Shown here: piece after piece, positions 1 to 12,699 of the stretch
Layout of the letters: each line of letters opens with the position of its first letter
Position numbering within the stretch: the first letter of the stretch is position 1
Assembly: GCA_022818135.1 (NCBI GenBank)
Contig: JAFMSR010000018.1
Coordinates: 39,487,951 to 39,551,950, forward strand
DNA: 64,000 bases
Origin: Saxidomus purpurata
Taxonomy: Eukaryota; Mollusca; Bivalvia; Venerida; Veneridae
Direction: 5' to 3'
Position numbers and translations under genes: made by a program
The notes under the pieces: model-generated
Told to the model about the DNA's origin: nothing
Database searches by the model: none
What the model saw: the letters and a program-made list of their open reading frames with translations, nothing else

Positions 1-1600
1 GATAAAGTTTCCGAGCCATCATTAACATATCATATCAAAAGATTTGCTTTCTTTCTAGTGGGTTAAGAACCTAGATATCCTCTAAATAGACATTTGCGAT
101 GTAAGACGGAGAGCATATGTGAACAACAGATTACGGACACTTTCAGGGAAGTGTCTCAAAAGTATATTGAATACGGTGTGAATACGAAGATTAACAAGGC
201 AAAACATACATTGCGGTGCATATAAGCACATACACATAATCGGGATATTTTAGATTCTAATTAACAAACATTATTACTAATATGAATATCAATCGTCATC
301 AGAGCTAATTACTAATTCTCTTAGTATTTTTGGCATTTTGTTCCTCATGAATTTATTGTATTATATATGATTTTCCCGAACAATTTCTAAAAGGGGTCTC
401 TTTCTCTTGCGTCCACTGGACTGGTCTCTTGCTGGACCTTGTTTCGTCTCATCCGGATGACAATGCCGCCGCCAAAACATCTCGACGATCTAAAACGGGC
501 CATTCACCCTGCTGTTGATTACCAAGGTTGTTGTCCTTTATCACAGCAGCGATTGATGCGCTAACGCACTGAGAAACACATTGAAATTGCAGGCGAAACA
601 TTACTGATCATAGCAGTAACTAGTGCATGGAGTGCATTAAAAAGACAATGCTTCATAATGTACGCAATTTTACTTTTTTTATTAGTTTCTTCCGATTGTA
701 ATTTAATTATGGCTATTTGCTTACACGTCCAAGTTCTAATGACAATCTGTCCCAAGCGCTCCATAGAATTATGGAAATCAGAGGAAAGTTTCTTTCCCCT
801 TTGTTGTGTTATCCCGATATTGGTGTGTTCTGGTCAATAGTATGTCACTGGTTTGTTTTTGTTTTGCAATGCATCTTATTGATTATGCAATGTTTTATGT
901 ACACTTTTACCGAAATAAATCTATCGTTCTATCTAATCTGTGTGTGCAAATGCTGTAAAGGCCCCTGGCCTGAGCAGATAACTGATGTATGTTACCTTTG
1001 ATGTCATTGATGACGTCGTTTCACCCATCAAAATGATGTCCATCAGTTTGGAATTATGCGTCAAATTGGCAATGATTTACAGTTTTCACATGAGTCCGTT
1101 CTGTAAGCAGACAAGATCTGTCCTAACCGATATCCTGTTATGACTCCTTATAATGCGGCACAGTTGCAACAACAACCTGGCCAAAAAAGAAGGAAGTGCT
1201 ACAGTTTGAGTTTGTATATAGCCCGTTATAGAATTAAGGTCGAACATGCCATATTACAGTAGCATCAGTTCTGTTTGGATGCAAAGATGGTGAAAGTATT
1301 CGCATCTCTTCGAAGAGGAAATAACATAATCATAATACGACAACTAATCACTCAATTGGTATACTTAATGACCACACTTAGGACTCAGTTTGATAACACG
1401 CATAATTTTATGTGCAGTAATACGAAGTATAAGAGGCAAAACTTTTCATTTGAATGTGACATGTACAATATGAAACCACGTGTAGATTGAAGAGTTTCGC
1501 TGCCAAATACAGAAATACATAAAACCATATTATTTTGTTTATGTCTTACAACAAGCATAAATTCGATTGTTTTGCAAATATCATTGATTTAATTAAGAAA
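1..1600. other. Intergenic sequence with no gene recognised
   Basis: A+T-rich sequence without long open frames. The only conspicuous patch is a GC-richer stretch at about 400-600 holding a 51-codon minus-strand frame (listed separately). A TGACGTC motif lies near 1010. Confidence 0.5.
451..606 (-). other. Short coding-like open frame of unknown identity
   Basis: A minus-strand frame starting MFRLQFQCVSQCVSASIAA and ending in LDRRDVLAAALSSG and TGA, about 51 codons. It is richer in GC than its surroundings and has a coding-like residue mix. I do not recognise it. It could be a scrap of a transposon or repeat, or chance. No splice context was established. Confidence 0.2.
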
Positions 1601-2934
1601 GTAGACAGCAGTTTATTCTTGTCGATGATTTGTTACCACAAATATAGACACACGTATCTTTATCGCCTAAGAGCTGTCTAAATCAACAGTCATTTGTTTT
1701 GGTGAAACTGTTGCAGAATCAATAAATGTCTTTTTCATTGATCATATAAAATATTAAAGTTTTGAAACAAGAGTTTTAAACAGCCTTCGTTTTGGGAGGA
1801 ACAGCTTCTATTGGAACATATGTGCACATTTCGCCTCAGCCTAATTCTTTAACGAACTGTCGGAGCAAGAGCGACCATGGTGTACGTAATTCATTTGAGT
1901 ATTCTGGGCATAATTATATACATTGCAGCGAGAATGAGATTGATAAAGAAAGCAATTAGAGGAATGTTAAACATGCGATCCTAGATTGATTCATTGAATT
2001 GACATTCCCGCAGCCGTGTATGCAAAAGTGTCTGTTCCTACATTTATCCTCTTTTATAGCCAGTGACAACAATTGTGATTAGATATATTGCTATCCATTT
2101 CAGTTTAAGACTAATCTGACCTTAATAAAATGTATGCCATATTCTTTGTGGCATATTTCGGCATAACATACTGAGAAAATATCTCACTTTATTCCAAAAT
2201 TATCTTGAAAAAAGTGACCTTATCATGGCAAAATACTTTTCGCGAAAAGTTTTCATTTTCCGTCACATAATAATTTCATTTAAAAAGAAAAACAATCATG
2301 AAAGTGCAAACTACTGCATACAAATGAGAAATGAACGACTGAGACACCTTTCGGTATTAATACTTGTTTTCGTGAAAACTTAATTTTCGCAAAAAAACAA
2401 CAGTCTATGTGATGCAGCGAACAATTGTATGTGACAATACCTATAGAAAATTATCTGGATCAAAATATTAAAAATGGAATGTAAATGTGCAATGATAATA
2501 TCCTAGAAAAAAGTTAAGCACCCCTTAGAAGTTATGTAGTGACTTTAAATAATTGTATCATGAAATCGGCTTAAAATAAACGACGGAGAAAGATGCTGTA
2601 AATCATAACAGCAACCCTCTGCACGAACTGCAAACAGTTTTGCACTGCGAGTGTAAGCAGATTGTCTTTTAAAAGATCCGAGGTTAACTGGTGGCAGAAT
2701 AGTGAGGTTAACGGTGGTCACTAAGGCAGTGAGGGTTTTTTCTCTGCTACTGAACGTATGAAGTACGTGTGTCATCTGATGACTCAAAATTGCAGTTTTT
2801 ACTCTAATTCGCCCCCTAAATTCTTCCTATGACCTCTACAGACACTTAAATGTGTTTTCGGATAAAACGGCTGCCCTTGATTGTTCAACAATATCACCCG
2901 AACATCCCAACATAATATTATAGTTTTGTCGTTT

Positions 2935-3196
2935 CCTGTTTGCCATATGGTCTAGCTCAATTTGACCGTATTTTCATGATAAATCTTCGTTAGATAAGTC
3001 ACTCAAAAAATTTAGTGGGTGCTTTACTTTTTTCTTTGTGTATATCTTCCTCCCTTCATTTGCAACCTGTTTGCCATATGGTCTAGCTCAATTTGACCGT
3101 ATTTTCATAATAAATCTTCGTTAGATAAGTCACTCAAAAAATTTAGTGGATGCTTTACTTTTTTCTTTGTGTATATCTTCCTCCCTTCATTTGCAA
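2935..3196. repeat. Tandem duplication, 2 x 131 bp
   Basis: Two adjacent, almost identical 131-bp copies beginning CCTGTTTGCCATATGGTC (2935-3065 and 3066-3196). They differ at only a few positions, so this is much younger than the surrounding diverged array. Confidence 0.92.
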
Positions 3197-3789
3197 TATC
3201 AATGACAAAATATCGAATACTAAAACCATTTTAACGTCAAATATTATAATAGGGAATAATGAAACAATGAATAAAACACGAACTTTAGTCTGACAAGCCA
3301 TACAAAAAGTTAACAAAAAGATTATAAAGTGAGACGCGATCTGGACTGATTAAAATGTTTTATGAGGAAAATGTTACTTTGCTGTAGAAAATAGTGGATG
3401 CAGTCTACGAAAATATATGTTCGTCGGCTAGTGGGAAGTGTGTAAGACATTATACATCATTACTAATTTACTTCCCTGCCATAAAGCTTAATACCAAAAA
3501 GATGCTTTGATATTTGTTTCTACTCTTTTCCGGCGTCTTTGATGTCTGGCTTCGTATTTTCTTGTTAAGGAGTGTTCGTCTGGATGACGCAAGTTTCAGC
3601 TCGCCATTTATCTGAAAGCCTAAGGCGCTAAATATTTATGTATCAATTCCGTATGTAGACAGTATTTTGCAAGTGTCTCTCTTCAGCTATGAGTAAAACA
3701 TGATTTACTTGAAAAAATAACATTATGTAATAGTTCTCTTACTGTAGCTGTCTATGGTGGCCGATTTCTGCCATTTCGTTCGACAAATA

Positions 3790-4125
3790 AAGCGCGTCAA
3801 TACAACAATGTTTGCTGGACGACACGCCAAAAACACCGCATGTTGGCGCCCCCCCCCCATCATTCCCTCCCTCCGATATGTCATGTCATGTGTTGGCAAT
3901 TAAGCGAGTTGGTGCCCCCGCCAAAACGACAAATATGTTGTATGTAGTTTGGGCGCGCTTTATTTGTCGTTCTGGCGTGTTGGCTCCCTTCTGACGTGAC
4001 GTTCTTGCGTGTTGGCTTGTTGGCGCCATATACATGTATATCATTTTTGTCGTATTAGTACGCTTGTCGTTTTTGTGTGTTGGCCAATTTGTGCCCTTCA
4101 GACGCACGGATGCCATAATGTAGGG
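3790..4125. repeat. Imperfect GTTGGC/CGCCA-rich repeat tract
   Basis: Recurrent GTTGGCGCC, GTGTTGGC and CGACA-type words with a C10 run near 3850, in otherwise A+T-rich DNA. It looks like a degenerate short-period repeat. Open frames across it are produced by the repeat and are not supported as genes. Confidence 0.55.
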
Positions 4126-6044
4126 TCTAACTATGGTAACACAACAAAATCACATTAACAACTAAATCAGTAGATACCATTTACTTCTACAAGGGAAATA
4201 TCGTATGAAGTTCGCAGGGCTTACGCTGCATGGTTATTTACTTTTCGTCGGAATAACATTTTATGTAATTCCACTGTAAATGTGATCTTTAGCAGAATAA
4301 CCTTGCATGTATATGAAAAAAGGAGTTTTGTATGACCTTTCGCACATATGACTGCATACTAGATACTGATATTTCACATTAATAATAACATTCAATGTAA
4401 AGTTAGGTACATGTCTAAATACATGTATATTGTCCTCTTTTACGCTTACTTAACAATGAAGTTTTCATGCAGTTTTGTATGTTTCGCACATATGATCGCA
4501 AACTAGATGATAGCATTTAAACACATTCAATGTCAACTTAGGTAAATGCCTAAATACATAATTTGCATCACATTATTTTACAATTAATTCGTCCTCTTTT
4601 ACGTTAACAATGAAGGTTTCATATCCTTACATTCCAAAAAATCAAGTAGCCGATTGAAAGCGACGGCAATGTTTCGCTAAGTTACATAATATACCCAAAC
4701 AAAACTAGGAATGTATACGAAAGCTGTTCCATTACGAATCACAAATATATTAAGCTAAACCAGTCGATTATAAAAAAGAGGAAAAGGTTTTCCCGTAGAA
4801 ATAAAAATATCTGGAAACATCATATTTTAAATGCCTGTTTAACTAATGAAATTCAAGCTTTAAACAGTAAGCCAATAATGACTACAAAATTTTTACAGAA
4901 AACGATTTTTGGCTTGAAATGTCAGTGTCAATCTGACAACTGGTTTTGTCATTTAATACTGCGTCCTTTAGAAATGAGACGAAATATAATGATAGTATAT
5001 TAACGTTTTTATATCGCCTTGGGAAATATATGACTAGAATATTACATGTGAAATGACGTACCAAAACTACGAGTCGGGTCGGTTAATCATCATGGAGACT
5101 TTTATTTGCAGAATCAGAACAAACACTATAAACTGTTTACTTAACTGTTGAGTGATATGTAAAGTCGGAAAGATATAATTTATGTAGAACGGACAAAGGT
5201 CGCACAAAAACAAAATATCAAACAGGGAATGGCAGTTTCTAAGTACGCAGCTAATATGCAAACCCTCACAGCACCCAGGAACGTGGATGGCACCAATATA
5301 CACACGTTAGACGCCACACACAAATTACTTGCAGATATGGCGATATACATAGTACACGTTAGCGATACGTATGTACGATACAAAGCAAACTGCTGCCAAA
5401 TAGAGACGTTGTTTGTGAGATGGATAAGATGCAAACTTCACACAAGAAATTGTCAGACTGATGGTCAATGTATGGTATGTTAGCGCCATCATTTCAGATT
5501 CCAATTACTTGCAGATATGGCGTTTTGTTTAATACCGTTAGCGATACGTGATGGTACGATAGGCTAGCTGCTGCCAAACAGTTTGTTTTACAGAGAGGTT
5601 GACACCAATTGAAATTCATGTTGAGACTAACGTTTCAGATTCCAATTACACGACGTTTTCTTTAATTCCAGGACACTAAGTGTAAGACGAAGCTATCTGC
5701 AAACTCTTTGTTTCATAATATTTGGCATGCTTTTAAATTTACCTCCATCAATTATGCATGGAGAACTTAGTTTTGCATTTCTACAATAGATATTCTATTT
5801 ACGCATTTAGTTTTGTCTTTCTGTATTATAGAAAATGATTTTTAAAATATCAGAATCAGTCTGTGTTCATAAACTGAACAGAATAACACACCACTAGCAA
5901 ACTCATGATTTCTAAAGTGTTGTTCACTTCGTCTAGAATGTACGCTTATTGCTTAACAAATCCCTTTTGATACTTACATTTTAGTTTATACTAATTTATT
6001 TATTCTCGATTGCGAAACGAGTTCTTACAACTTTATATTAATCG

Positions 6045-6212
6045 CTCTCGAGACTCATTCCAGATGGAATCAACCTCGAAGAGAAAGACAGGCAATGTGA
6101 AATTATTTGTGTCTTGCCTAAGGGCACTACCGACATGGTGTTGGTAGGGATCGAACTCGTGGCCCTTCGGTCCTGAGGCGAACGCGCTACCACTGCGCCA
6201 CGGCGGCTCCAC
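6045..6212 (-). mobile_element. tRNA-derived SINE
   Basis: The minus strand reads from 6212 with a tRNA-like head. The A box TGGCGCAGTGG is at 6200-6190 and the B box GAGTTCGATCC at 6158-6148, correctly spaced. A non-tRNA tail follows to about 6045. It has no acceptor-stem pairing of a functional tRNA. The related duplicated segment near 22.56 kb lacks it, which marks it as an insertion. Confidence 0.82.
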
Positions 6213-7633
6213 GTGATTCTCTTAAGTTTTCTCTTCAGCGTCGTTGATGCATGGATTAATGTTTTCTTGCTATATCTAATGACTGTTTCTCTGGCGGATA
6301 TCAAGTTTCAACCTTTAGTTAGAGTTCTGAAGTCATTGCAGTTGTTCTGTATGCAGAAAACACTTAAAATATCACGTCGTTGTCGTCTGCAAGAAATCTC
6401 TCTCACAAAAAACAAACTGCATTAGTAATTTAAAGAATACAGTAAATAGTTAAACAACATTATGTCAATTTTCTGCAAATATATAAGCTGTCTAGATTGT
6501 ATGTCTTTTGCAAATAATGGCATGATTGTGAATCAATGTTCTGAGGACATGTAGATGCAGAGGATGTAATGTGAGGTTAACAATAAAAAAGATAAAGGTT
6601 TAATTGTCTTAATATAAATCACTACATTTTCTGGCTCCTGCAGATTGCAGATTAGTTTCAGGCACATGTAAATAATCTTCCATCAGTTTTTTTATACTGA
6701 CAATTATTTGCAAAACTGTCATCATTAGGCGCTTTAATATAAGTGCGGGCATGCAGATGTAGAATTAACTAAAACAGATAAGCTTTTAATCGCTTTTTGC
6801 GTCATTTTTTGTGAATAGATCATACCCAAATATGTTCGTTTCTGAACAGATATTAGTTTATTCATTGAATTTAAAACAGAACATAGGTCGTAGGCAAGCG
6901 CCTTCATTTGCCGATAAGGGGATAACACTAAATTAGATATAAAGCCGACAGATTTGTGCCCAAGCTTTTGTAACTTTGTCTCAGACAACTTGTTTTGGTA
7001 AATGATATCGCGTGACTTCTGGCTAAAACTTTGAAAAATGTTTGCTCTGACAACAAAGTGAAATATCATGATAATGGTATAAGGAGAAATAATGAAACAA
7101 TAGAAGAGTCTACTGTTGATTGCATACAAATGGATAGGGTGAAAATAGAAATTTGATTTTAAAATGTGAAAAATTAAGGATTATACAAGGGATAGTTGTA
7201 AATCTGATAAACGATCAGTAATAAGCATGTCGTGTGGTATATTCTCTTTTGAATAAACTATGATCAAAATGCCTAAATACCTTCAAAAAAGAAGAAAGAG
7301 ACAAATTCCATAAACAAGATGTGAAAACTGTAAAAGCATTTAGAGTTAAAAAGAGAAAAAAACGCAACAGTATCTCCTGATAATTTAAATTTGTTGCTAG
7401 AGAAGTACTCAGATTTTCGTGCGTCCTCTTATAGAGGACCCTACTGTGACTTACAGTGTTGCAGGTAACACAATGGCATCAAAGACACAGCTTAGATATG
7501 TACAACCTATGCACATGTCTTCTATAACAAATATGAACAATCATCAGATTTAACCAGCTGCTAGCCTTTTTTACACAACTATCTCATCCACCACCTAACT
7601 CAAAATACTTCATGAACTCACCCCGCAGTTCCA

Positions 7634-8390
7634 GTGAAATACTTCCAGGTCTACAATGCATACAATGATGCTTTCAAAAATCAGTGCTTGCGTCTTTTAG
7701 ATCAACGTCTCAATGAACTTTACTCCATAGAAAAACAGCTGTCTAACCTTTCTCTTAAACTAAGCAATACGGATATTCGAGATATCTCCCTTAAAAGTCA
7801 ATTCACAAGGTTGATTCATGGTTAAAAAGTTGAAACTTCCAGGGCATGTGACTCGCAGACTTCTGAGAACTAAAATTTAAAAGTGCTGAGCTTGACAAAT
7901 GTTTGCAGGAGTAAACAGCTTGTCTACTGAGTTGAAGCCAAATCAACGTCAGAAGATTTGAGGACTTAAGATCTCGTTTAATATGTTGAAATGTTTTATT
8001 CCTTGACTTTGAAGAGGAAAACACCTTTGGGAAAGACTGAAAAGTGTGCTAAGATTGTTCCTTGTCATTTGAAAGACTCCTTAGATGTTGCAAATTCACA
8101 TAACAAAATAAAGATTAAAAGAGTCCATAGACTTCCTCCTAAATATGATAGACGGAAAACTAAACCTTTTGTGGTTATGTTTAACCGTTACCCCGATAAA
8201 CTCCTAGTGACACAAAGCGTACAGGACCTTTGGAAAACGTGTAATGGAGCCGCAGCGGTACCAAGTCATACTATTACTAAAAACGGCAGGGAGAGTCATG
8301 CAGGGAAATATACGCATCGAACCGTCCCGTCCAGAGATCCGTGATTTACTTAGTGATCGCAGAAAAAAACTTCCTGCTATGATCAGTGCG
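7634..8390 (+). mobile_element. Decayed LINE ORF1 remnant
   Basis: Two broken frames. The first (7634-7825) has a heptad-like LLDQRLNELYSIEKQLSNL coiled-coil stretch. The second (7991 on) contains LKDSLDVANSHNKIKIKRVH, then RLPPKYDRRKTKPFVVMFNR. The pattern RVHR, a basic linker, then a hydrophobic strand with FxRYxD is typical of the RNA-binding domain of L1-like ORF1 proteins. Frames are broken by shifts and stops between 7825 and 7991 and again after about 8215. No reverse transcriptase was seen next to it, so this is a truncated fossil. Confidence 0.65.
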
Positions 8391-8784
8391 ACTGTAGACA
8401 GTTAGGATCAGTAGTGAACAAAACTATGTAATCTGCAAATAAAATCATATGACCTTCGACGCGCGAAAATGTACCTTCGGACATTACATCAATTAAAAGC
8501 CATTGATAAGAAGAACATCTAAAATTAACATGTTTTCCCTCTTTCAGCAAAAACTGTCAATGATAACCCTAACCTAACCCTCAATTTCATAATAAATCGC
8601 AATTCGCCTTAAAAGGCTACAAGACCATACTTTTTGAGGCAACCGCATGTTTGGAATTCATCCTTTTTACAGTTGGACGCTATGCTCCCTCTTTGATTAA
8701 GGCTGTCTGACGGAAGAGGGGGGGGACTTGTGATTGGCAGTTTTTAAGATCCCACTGGGACGAAATGTATTGAATTCTATCCTG

Positions 8785-9308
8785 CTGTTGCGACGGACCC
8801 TAAAGGGTGATTCTTTTGGTGATATGCCTACCGCAAATGATAGTACATACGTTTTTTTGGTTCTCAAGGTTTTTTTTTTTTAATATAGTTTTTACGTCAG
8901 CATTTTTGTGTTTTACATACCACTTTTTTTATGCGTGTATTAGGATTCGCCTACAGGGATTACTTTTTTTAAAATGTCCTGTGACTTTTGTACGATGGTG
9001 GGGGTAAGGTGAGATTGGGTTCGCAACATTAACAGTTGAAAGCTCCCCAGTGGTGTTTTTTCAATACTTAGCGGTGCCGGAACCACTAGTGTTCCGTTAA
9101 TTGTTTTTTGTCCTAAGGCGTGTGTTCGCTTTGTGTGCTTGTGTGTGATAGTACTGTATGTTTGTAGTGTGTGTATGTGTGTGTATGTGATGTGTATATG
9201 TGTGTGTGTGTGAAGAGTGTGTCCGAGTGATGTTTGTTGTTTTGCACAAATGGGTGCTGTGCTATATAAGGAAGCTGCTTTGTACGTAGCATCCCTGATT
9301 TGATAATA
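8785..9308 (+). repeat. GT-rich dispersed element, copy 1
   Basis: Shares with 25487-26015 an ordered series: AGTACATACG-type start, TTTTTGGTTCTCAAGG, GCATTTTTGTGTTTTACATACC, AGCTCCCCAGTGGTG, a (TG)n microsatellite and a GGGTGCTGTG end. Orientation and family are unknown to me; strand is given relative to the copy at 25.5 kb. Confidence 0.8.
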
Positions 9309-10904
9309 AATCGACATTCCTTAACATAAAAATCAATCATAAAATGAAGTTTTATCAATTCTACAACACATCATTCTTCTTTCGCTTATCGTAACGGGTT
9401 ATTCATGCTTTTTGCTAGATCCTTTTTGTTTAGGCAAAGTCTTACCATTAACGTATTATATTTAGCTTTTAACTTATGTTATCATATATATCCCGTTTTT
9501 ACGGTGCTTCGGGTATGTATATTTACATGTAACAGGAATATTTTTTTAAAAAGGTACTAATTCAGAAACGGAAAACTTGTTTATAGTAATGTCGTGTTTT
9601 CTCGACATGTCATAACTTTCATAGCCACTTTGGAGTCATATTTTACACAAACATTCAGTATGGACATGTAGCGAACCACATATAACATGTGCATCGTACA
9701 ATGAAAACCATGTAAACCTTCACAGCGTTTCGGGACTGATAAAGATTTTTTTATTGACATCAACAGGGTTTCCTGGTTCAGTAAATAAAGTATTAGCATG
9801 CTAATTTAAATGTCAGTATCATGCCAATGCGTTAGTCCTGTCATTTGTTCTACATCTAAGCACGTAAGATTGTCCTTAGGGACTGAGAGGAAATACAATT
9901 TTAAAGCGCTGTTTACGGTTTTTGCTCGTAGGAATATTAAACGGGCAAATAAGAGAAATAAAGTGTAAACTGGCATGTGGAAACCGAATATAGAATACGG
10001 CATGGTTTTTGTTTCAAGTGCTATTCGGTACAGTGTTGTCCGTTGTACTTTAAGAACGTTCTCTTAGCCGCTATATCTATGGCAATGCGGCATCAAGCAA
10101 CGCTGTATGAGATGAATGAAAGCCGCGCTAAGAAGCGATATTCAAATATCAAAACTTCTTGTCTAGTCATAAGTTTGAATAAATATCAACTGTATCACCG
10201 GCCCTAAATGCCCGATATAACTGACTGTTTGGTTTAGAGAACATACCATATAGTGTAGCAAATACCCTGTTGTTGAGAGCACCTAACCGGACTAAAAAAT
10301 CTAACAATGAGTGTAATATATCAACATGTTCGGCAGGATCTGGACAATACGAACCAGGAAGTTCATAAATTATTGCCGTTGTGTTGTTTATACTACCATT
10401 CTACATTAAACATATCAGTACACTCCCTATAGTTATCTAAGCACTGAAAATGTTTAACTATGCATGCTTTTTATATTAACTGTTGTTAATAATGAAATAA
10501 AAATACATTGTGTAATAATATTGTTCAAACTAAAAATAAGTTATTTTCAACTTTATCCATAGACAGACTTCTTAGACATATTTGAACTAAGCAGATTTAG
10601 GAACAAATATACATATAAGTATGATAATGCACATTCCTTGCAAAAGTGTTATTTTCTTAGCTGATAACGCTCGGCATTCCAATAGCATGCATGTAAACTG
10701 AAATCAACTCCTAACGATTGTCTTAAATAAGCTTAATTTAATGTAATTCTTTGTAAAATAAACGATAAACAATCCAAATTCAATCAACTCATTCATTTTG
10801 TTTAGTTTCTCTATAATTGAAATGGAACAGGCTAACTGTTGATATCTTATATTTCAATTGAAAAATGGAGACCTATATATGAATAAACATGACTTTAAAC
10901 ATAC

Positions 10905-11085
10905 ATGGGGTGGTCAAGGCGGGGCCCCACTGTGTTCCTTTACTTTCTGTCCTCGGTGTGTGCTGCTGTGAGGTGGTGTGTGTCATATTGTGTGGGGGGG
11001 TGGTGTGTGCCTTTGGGTGCTGTGGGGCTCGTTTTGGAGATGCTGTGTTTTTGGTACGTGGCATTCCCTGTTTGATATTATTTTT
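10905..11085 (+). repeat. GT-rich dispersed element, copy 2 (3' part only)
   Basis: Contains the terminal half of the element: GGCCCCACTGTGTTCCTTTA, a GTG-rich stretch, then GGGTGCTGTGGGGCTCG and ACGTGGCATTCCCTGTTTGA. The upstream half is missing. Confidence 0.8.
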
Positions 11086-11605
11086 GTTTTTATACTTATA
11101 TCAAAGAAGCCATTATAGCTTATATAGAATCCATCATAATCAGGCGTAAGAAAATGAACAAGTCGCATCCGTGAAACTGCTGACCACTAATACTTCTATT
11201 TTCAGCATTCGTTTAAACTCGTACAGCCTTCACACAAAAGACAAAAAAAATCATTTTCTATTCGTTAATTTTTCTACTATGCAATAAGTGGATGTCTTGC
11301 TGTATATAATGTATTTGGCCAGACATACTTCATCTATGGTTCATTTGTCTTCCTTGAACATTTCATAATTGTATCAACAGCAAAGACTCATCAGACAAGA
11401 ACTGAGTGTTATTCTGTCGTTTTATATTATCTTAGTTACAGTTTTAATTTAACTGTCCAACCAAACTGCAGCTTTAAATGAGCAATTTGTTACAGTATCT
11501 CTGTACTATATTGCGCACTTGTTACGAGAGCAATCGTGCTAAAACTAATCAAGATGTAGTGGGCTTTTGGGGAAATATTTCCAGCTTAAATGTCAGTCAG
11601 TTACT

Positions 11606-12692
11606 TTAAAGCTGCTCGCTCTCATAGGAATATGTTAGTGTAAAAAAAATCGAAAATGTTTGAGAAAAAATATTTTGACCTCACATTTTGTGACTAAATT
11701 GACAAATTTTGTTATATGCCAAAATGGGAGTAGGGGTACAAAAATAGTTATTGCTCAAAAACCATTTAAGATATTTACTTAATTCAAACTGTATTACAAG
11801 AAGAAATGTTAGGATATAAAAATACAATATGAACTAGTTCCTTTTACAGTTCTTTGTTACAGACCTATGCCGTCATATCTCAAAGCTCGTCGAAATCTAA
11901 AAAAACACATTTTTTGTCAGTTTTTATTGAATTTCTTTCTTATATGCACATTGACCCCCATTTTTATTTTTGCATTCTATAACAAAGGTTTTAATCAAAC
12001 TGTAGGCAAAATATCTGAAAAACCTTGTTATTCCTTTATCATGAAATATTCATTTATCAAAATTTGAGAAAAAAAAAGAGTTTTAGTAAAGTTGGTGGGG
12101 TAATAATAAGGAGCGTACTATTTATTCAGATGATGATAGAAATACCACTATCTCTAATTTGTCATCCTAAAGTATGTCATATGGAGAAAAGAACCCACGA
12201 AACAACACCACAACAAATGTTACAAACGAAAATCAGCAACGCATAAGCACCTTTTCTGATAGTGTATCACTAAAGACTAATATTGCAAAAAGTTAAGTCA
12301 TTGACCTATCATTATTTTTCCAGAAATTAACTAGCAATATGTTAGTCTCCATAAAAAACAGGGTCAATAAAATTTCTTGTTATTTTGAATTTCAGAAGTG
12401 ACCCCCCTTAAGGCTAGAATGAAAAAATAAGCAAAAACTAGGTAGGAATTTGCAGAAATCGATTGAAAAGGTCGGTTACACGGCACCGCTACACTATATG
12501 TTCATACTGAAATTTCAAAAGCGTTTGCAACGCTTTTGAATTCAATAGCGTATTTTTTAAAATTTAGAGATATTCGTGACATGAATTTATACTGGAGCCT
12601 TTTATATGACCATATATTCTAAAGTACGTTATTTACATACAGTTTGAAGAACTTTATTTTTTTAACCAAAATCTGAGAGCGACCAGCTTTAA
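11606..12692. mobile_element. TTAA-flanked inverted-repeat element (MITE-like, about 1.09 kb)
   Basis: The left end reads TTAAAGCTGCTCGCTCTCAT and the right end is its near-perfect inverse (GAGAGCGACCAGCTTTAA), both meeting TTAA. This fits piggyBac-type TTAA target use, although the termini alone do not prove the superfamily. The inside has no transposase frame, so it is non-autonomous. An internal perfect hairpin lies at 12514-12540. Confidence 0.72.
12514..12540. repeat. Perfect 12-bp stem hairpin
   Basis: TTCAAAAGCGTT and AACGCTTTTGAA are separated by three bases. It sits inside the TTAA-flanked element and is probably a structural relic of it. Confidence 0.85.
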
Positions 12693-12699
12693 ACTGAAC

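Noticed and set aside
6130..6212. A functional tRNA gene on the minus strand
   Set aside because: A and B boxes are good, but there is no paired acceptor stem and a SINE-type tail follows; the paralogous site lacks it.
6734..7129. 131-codon minus-strand open frame
   Set aside because: It falls in the diverged duplication array; its counterpart near 29.3-29.4 kb is not open in the same frame and it has no recognisable family features.
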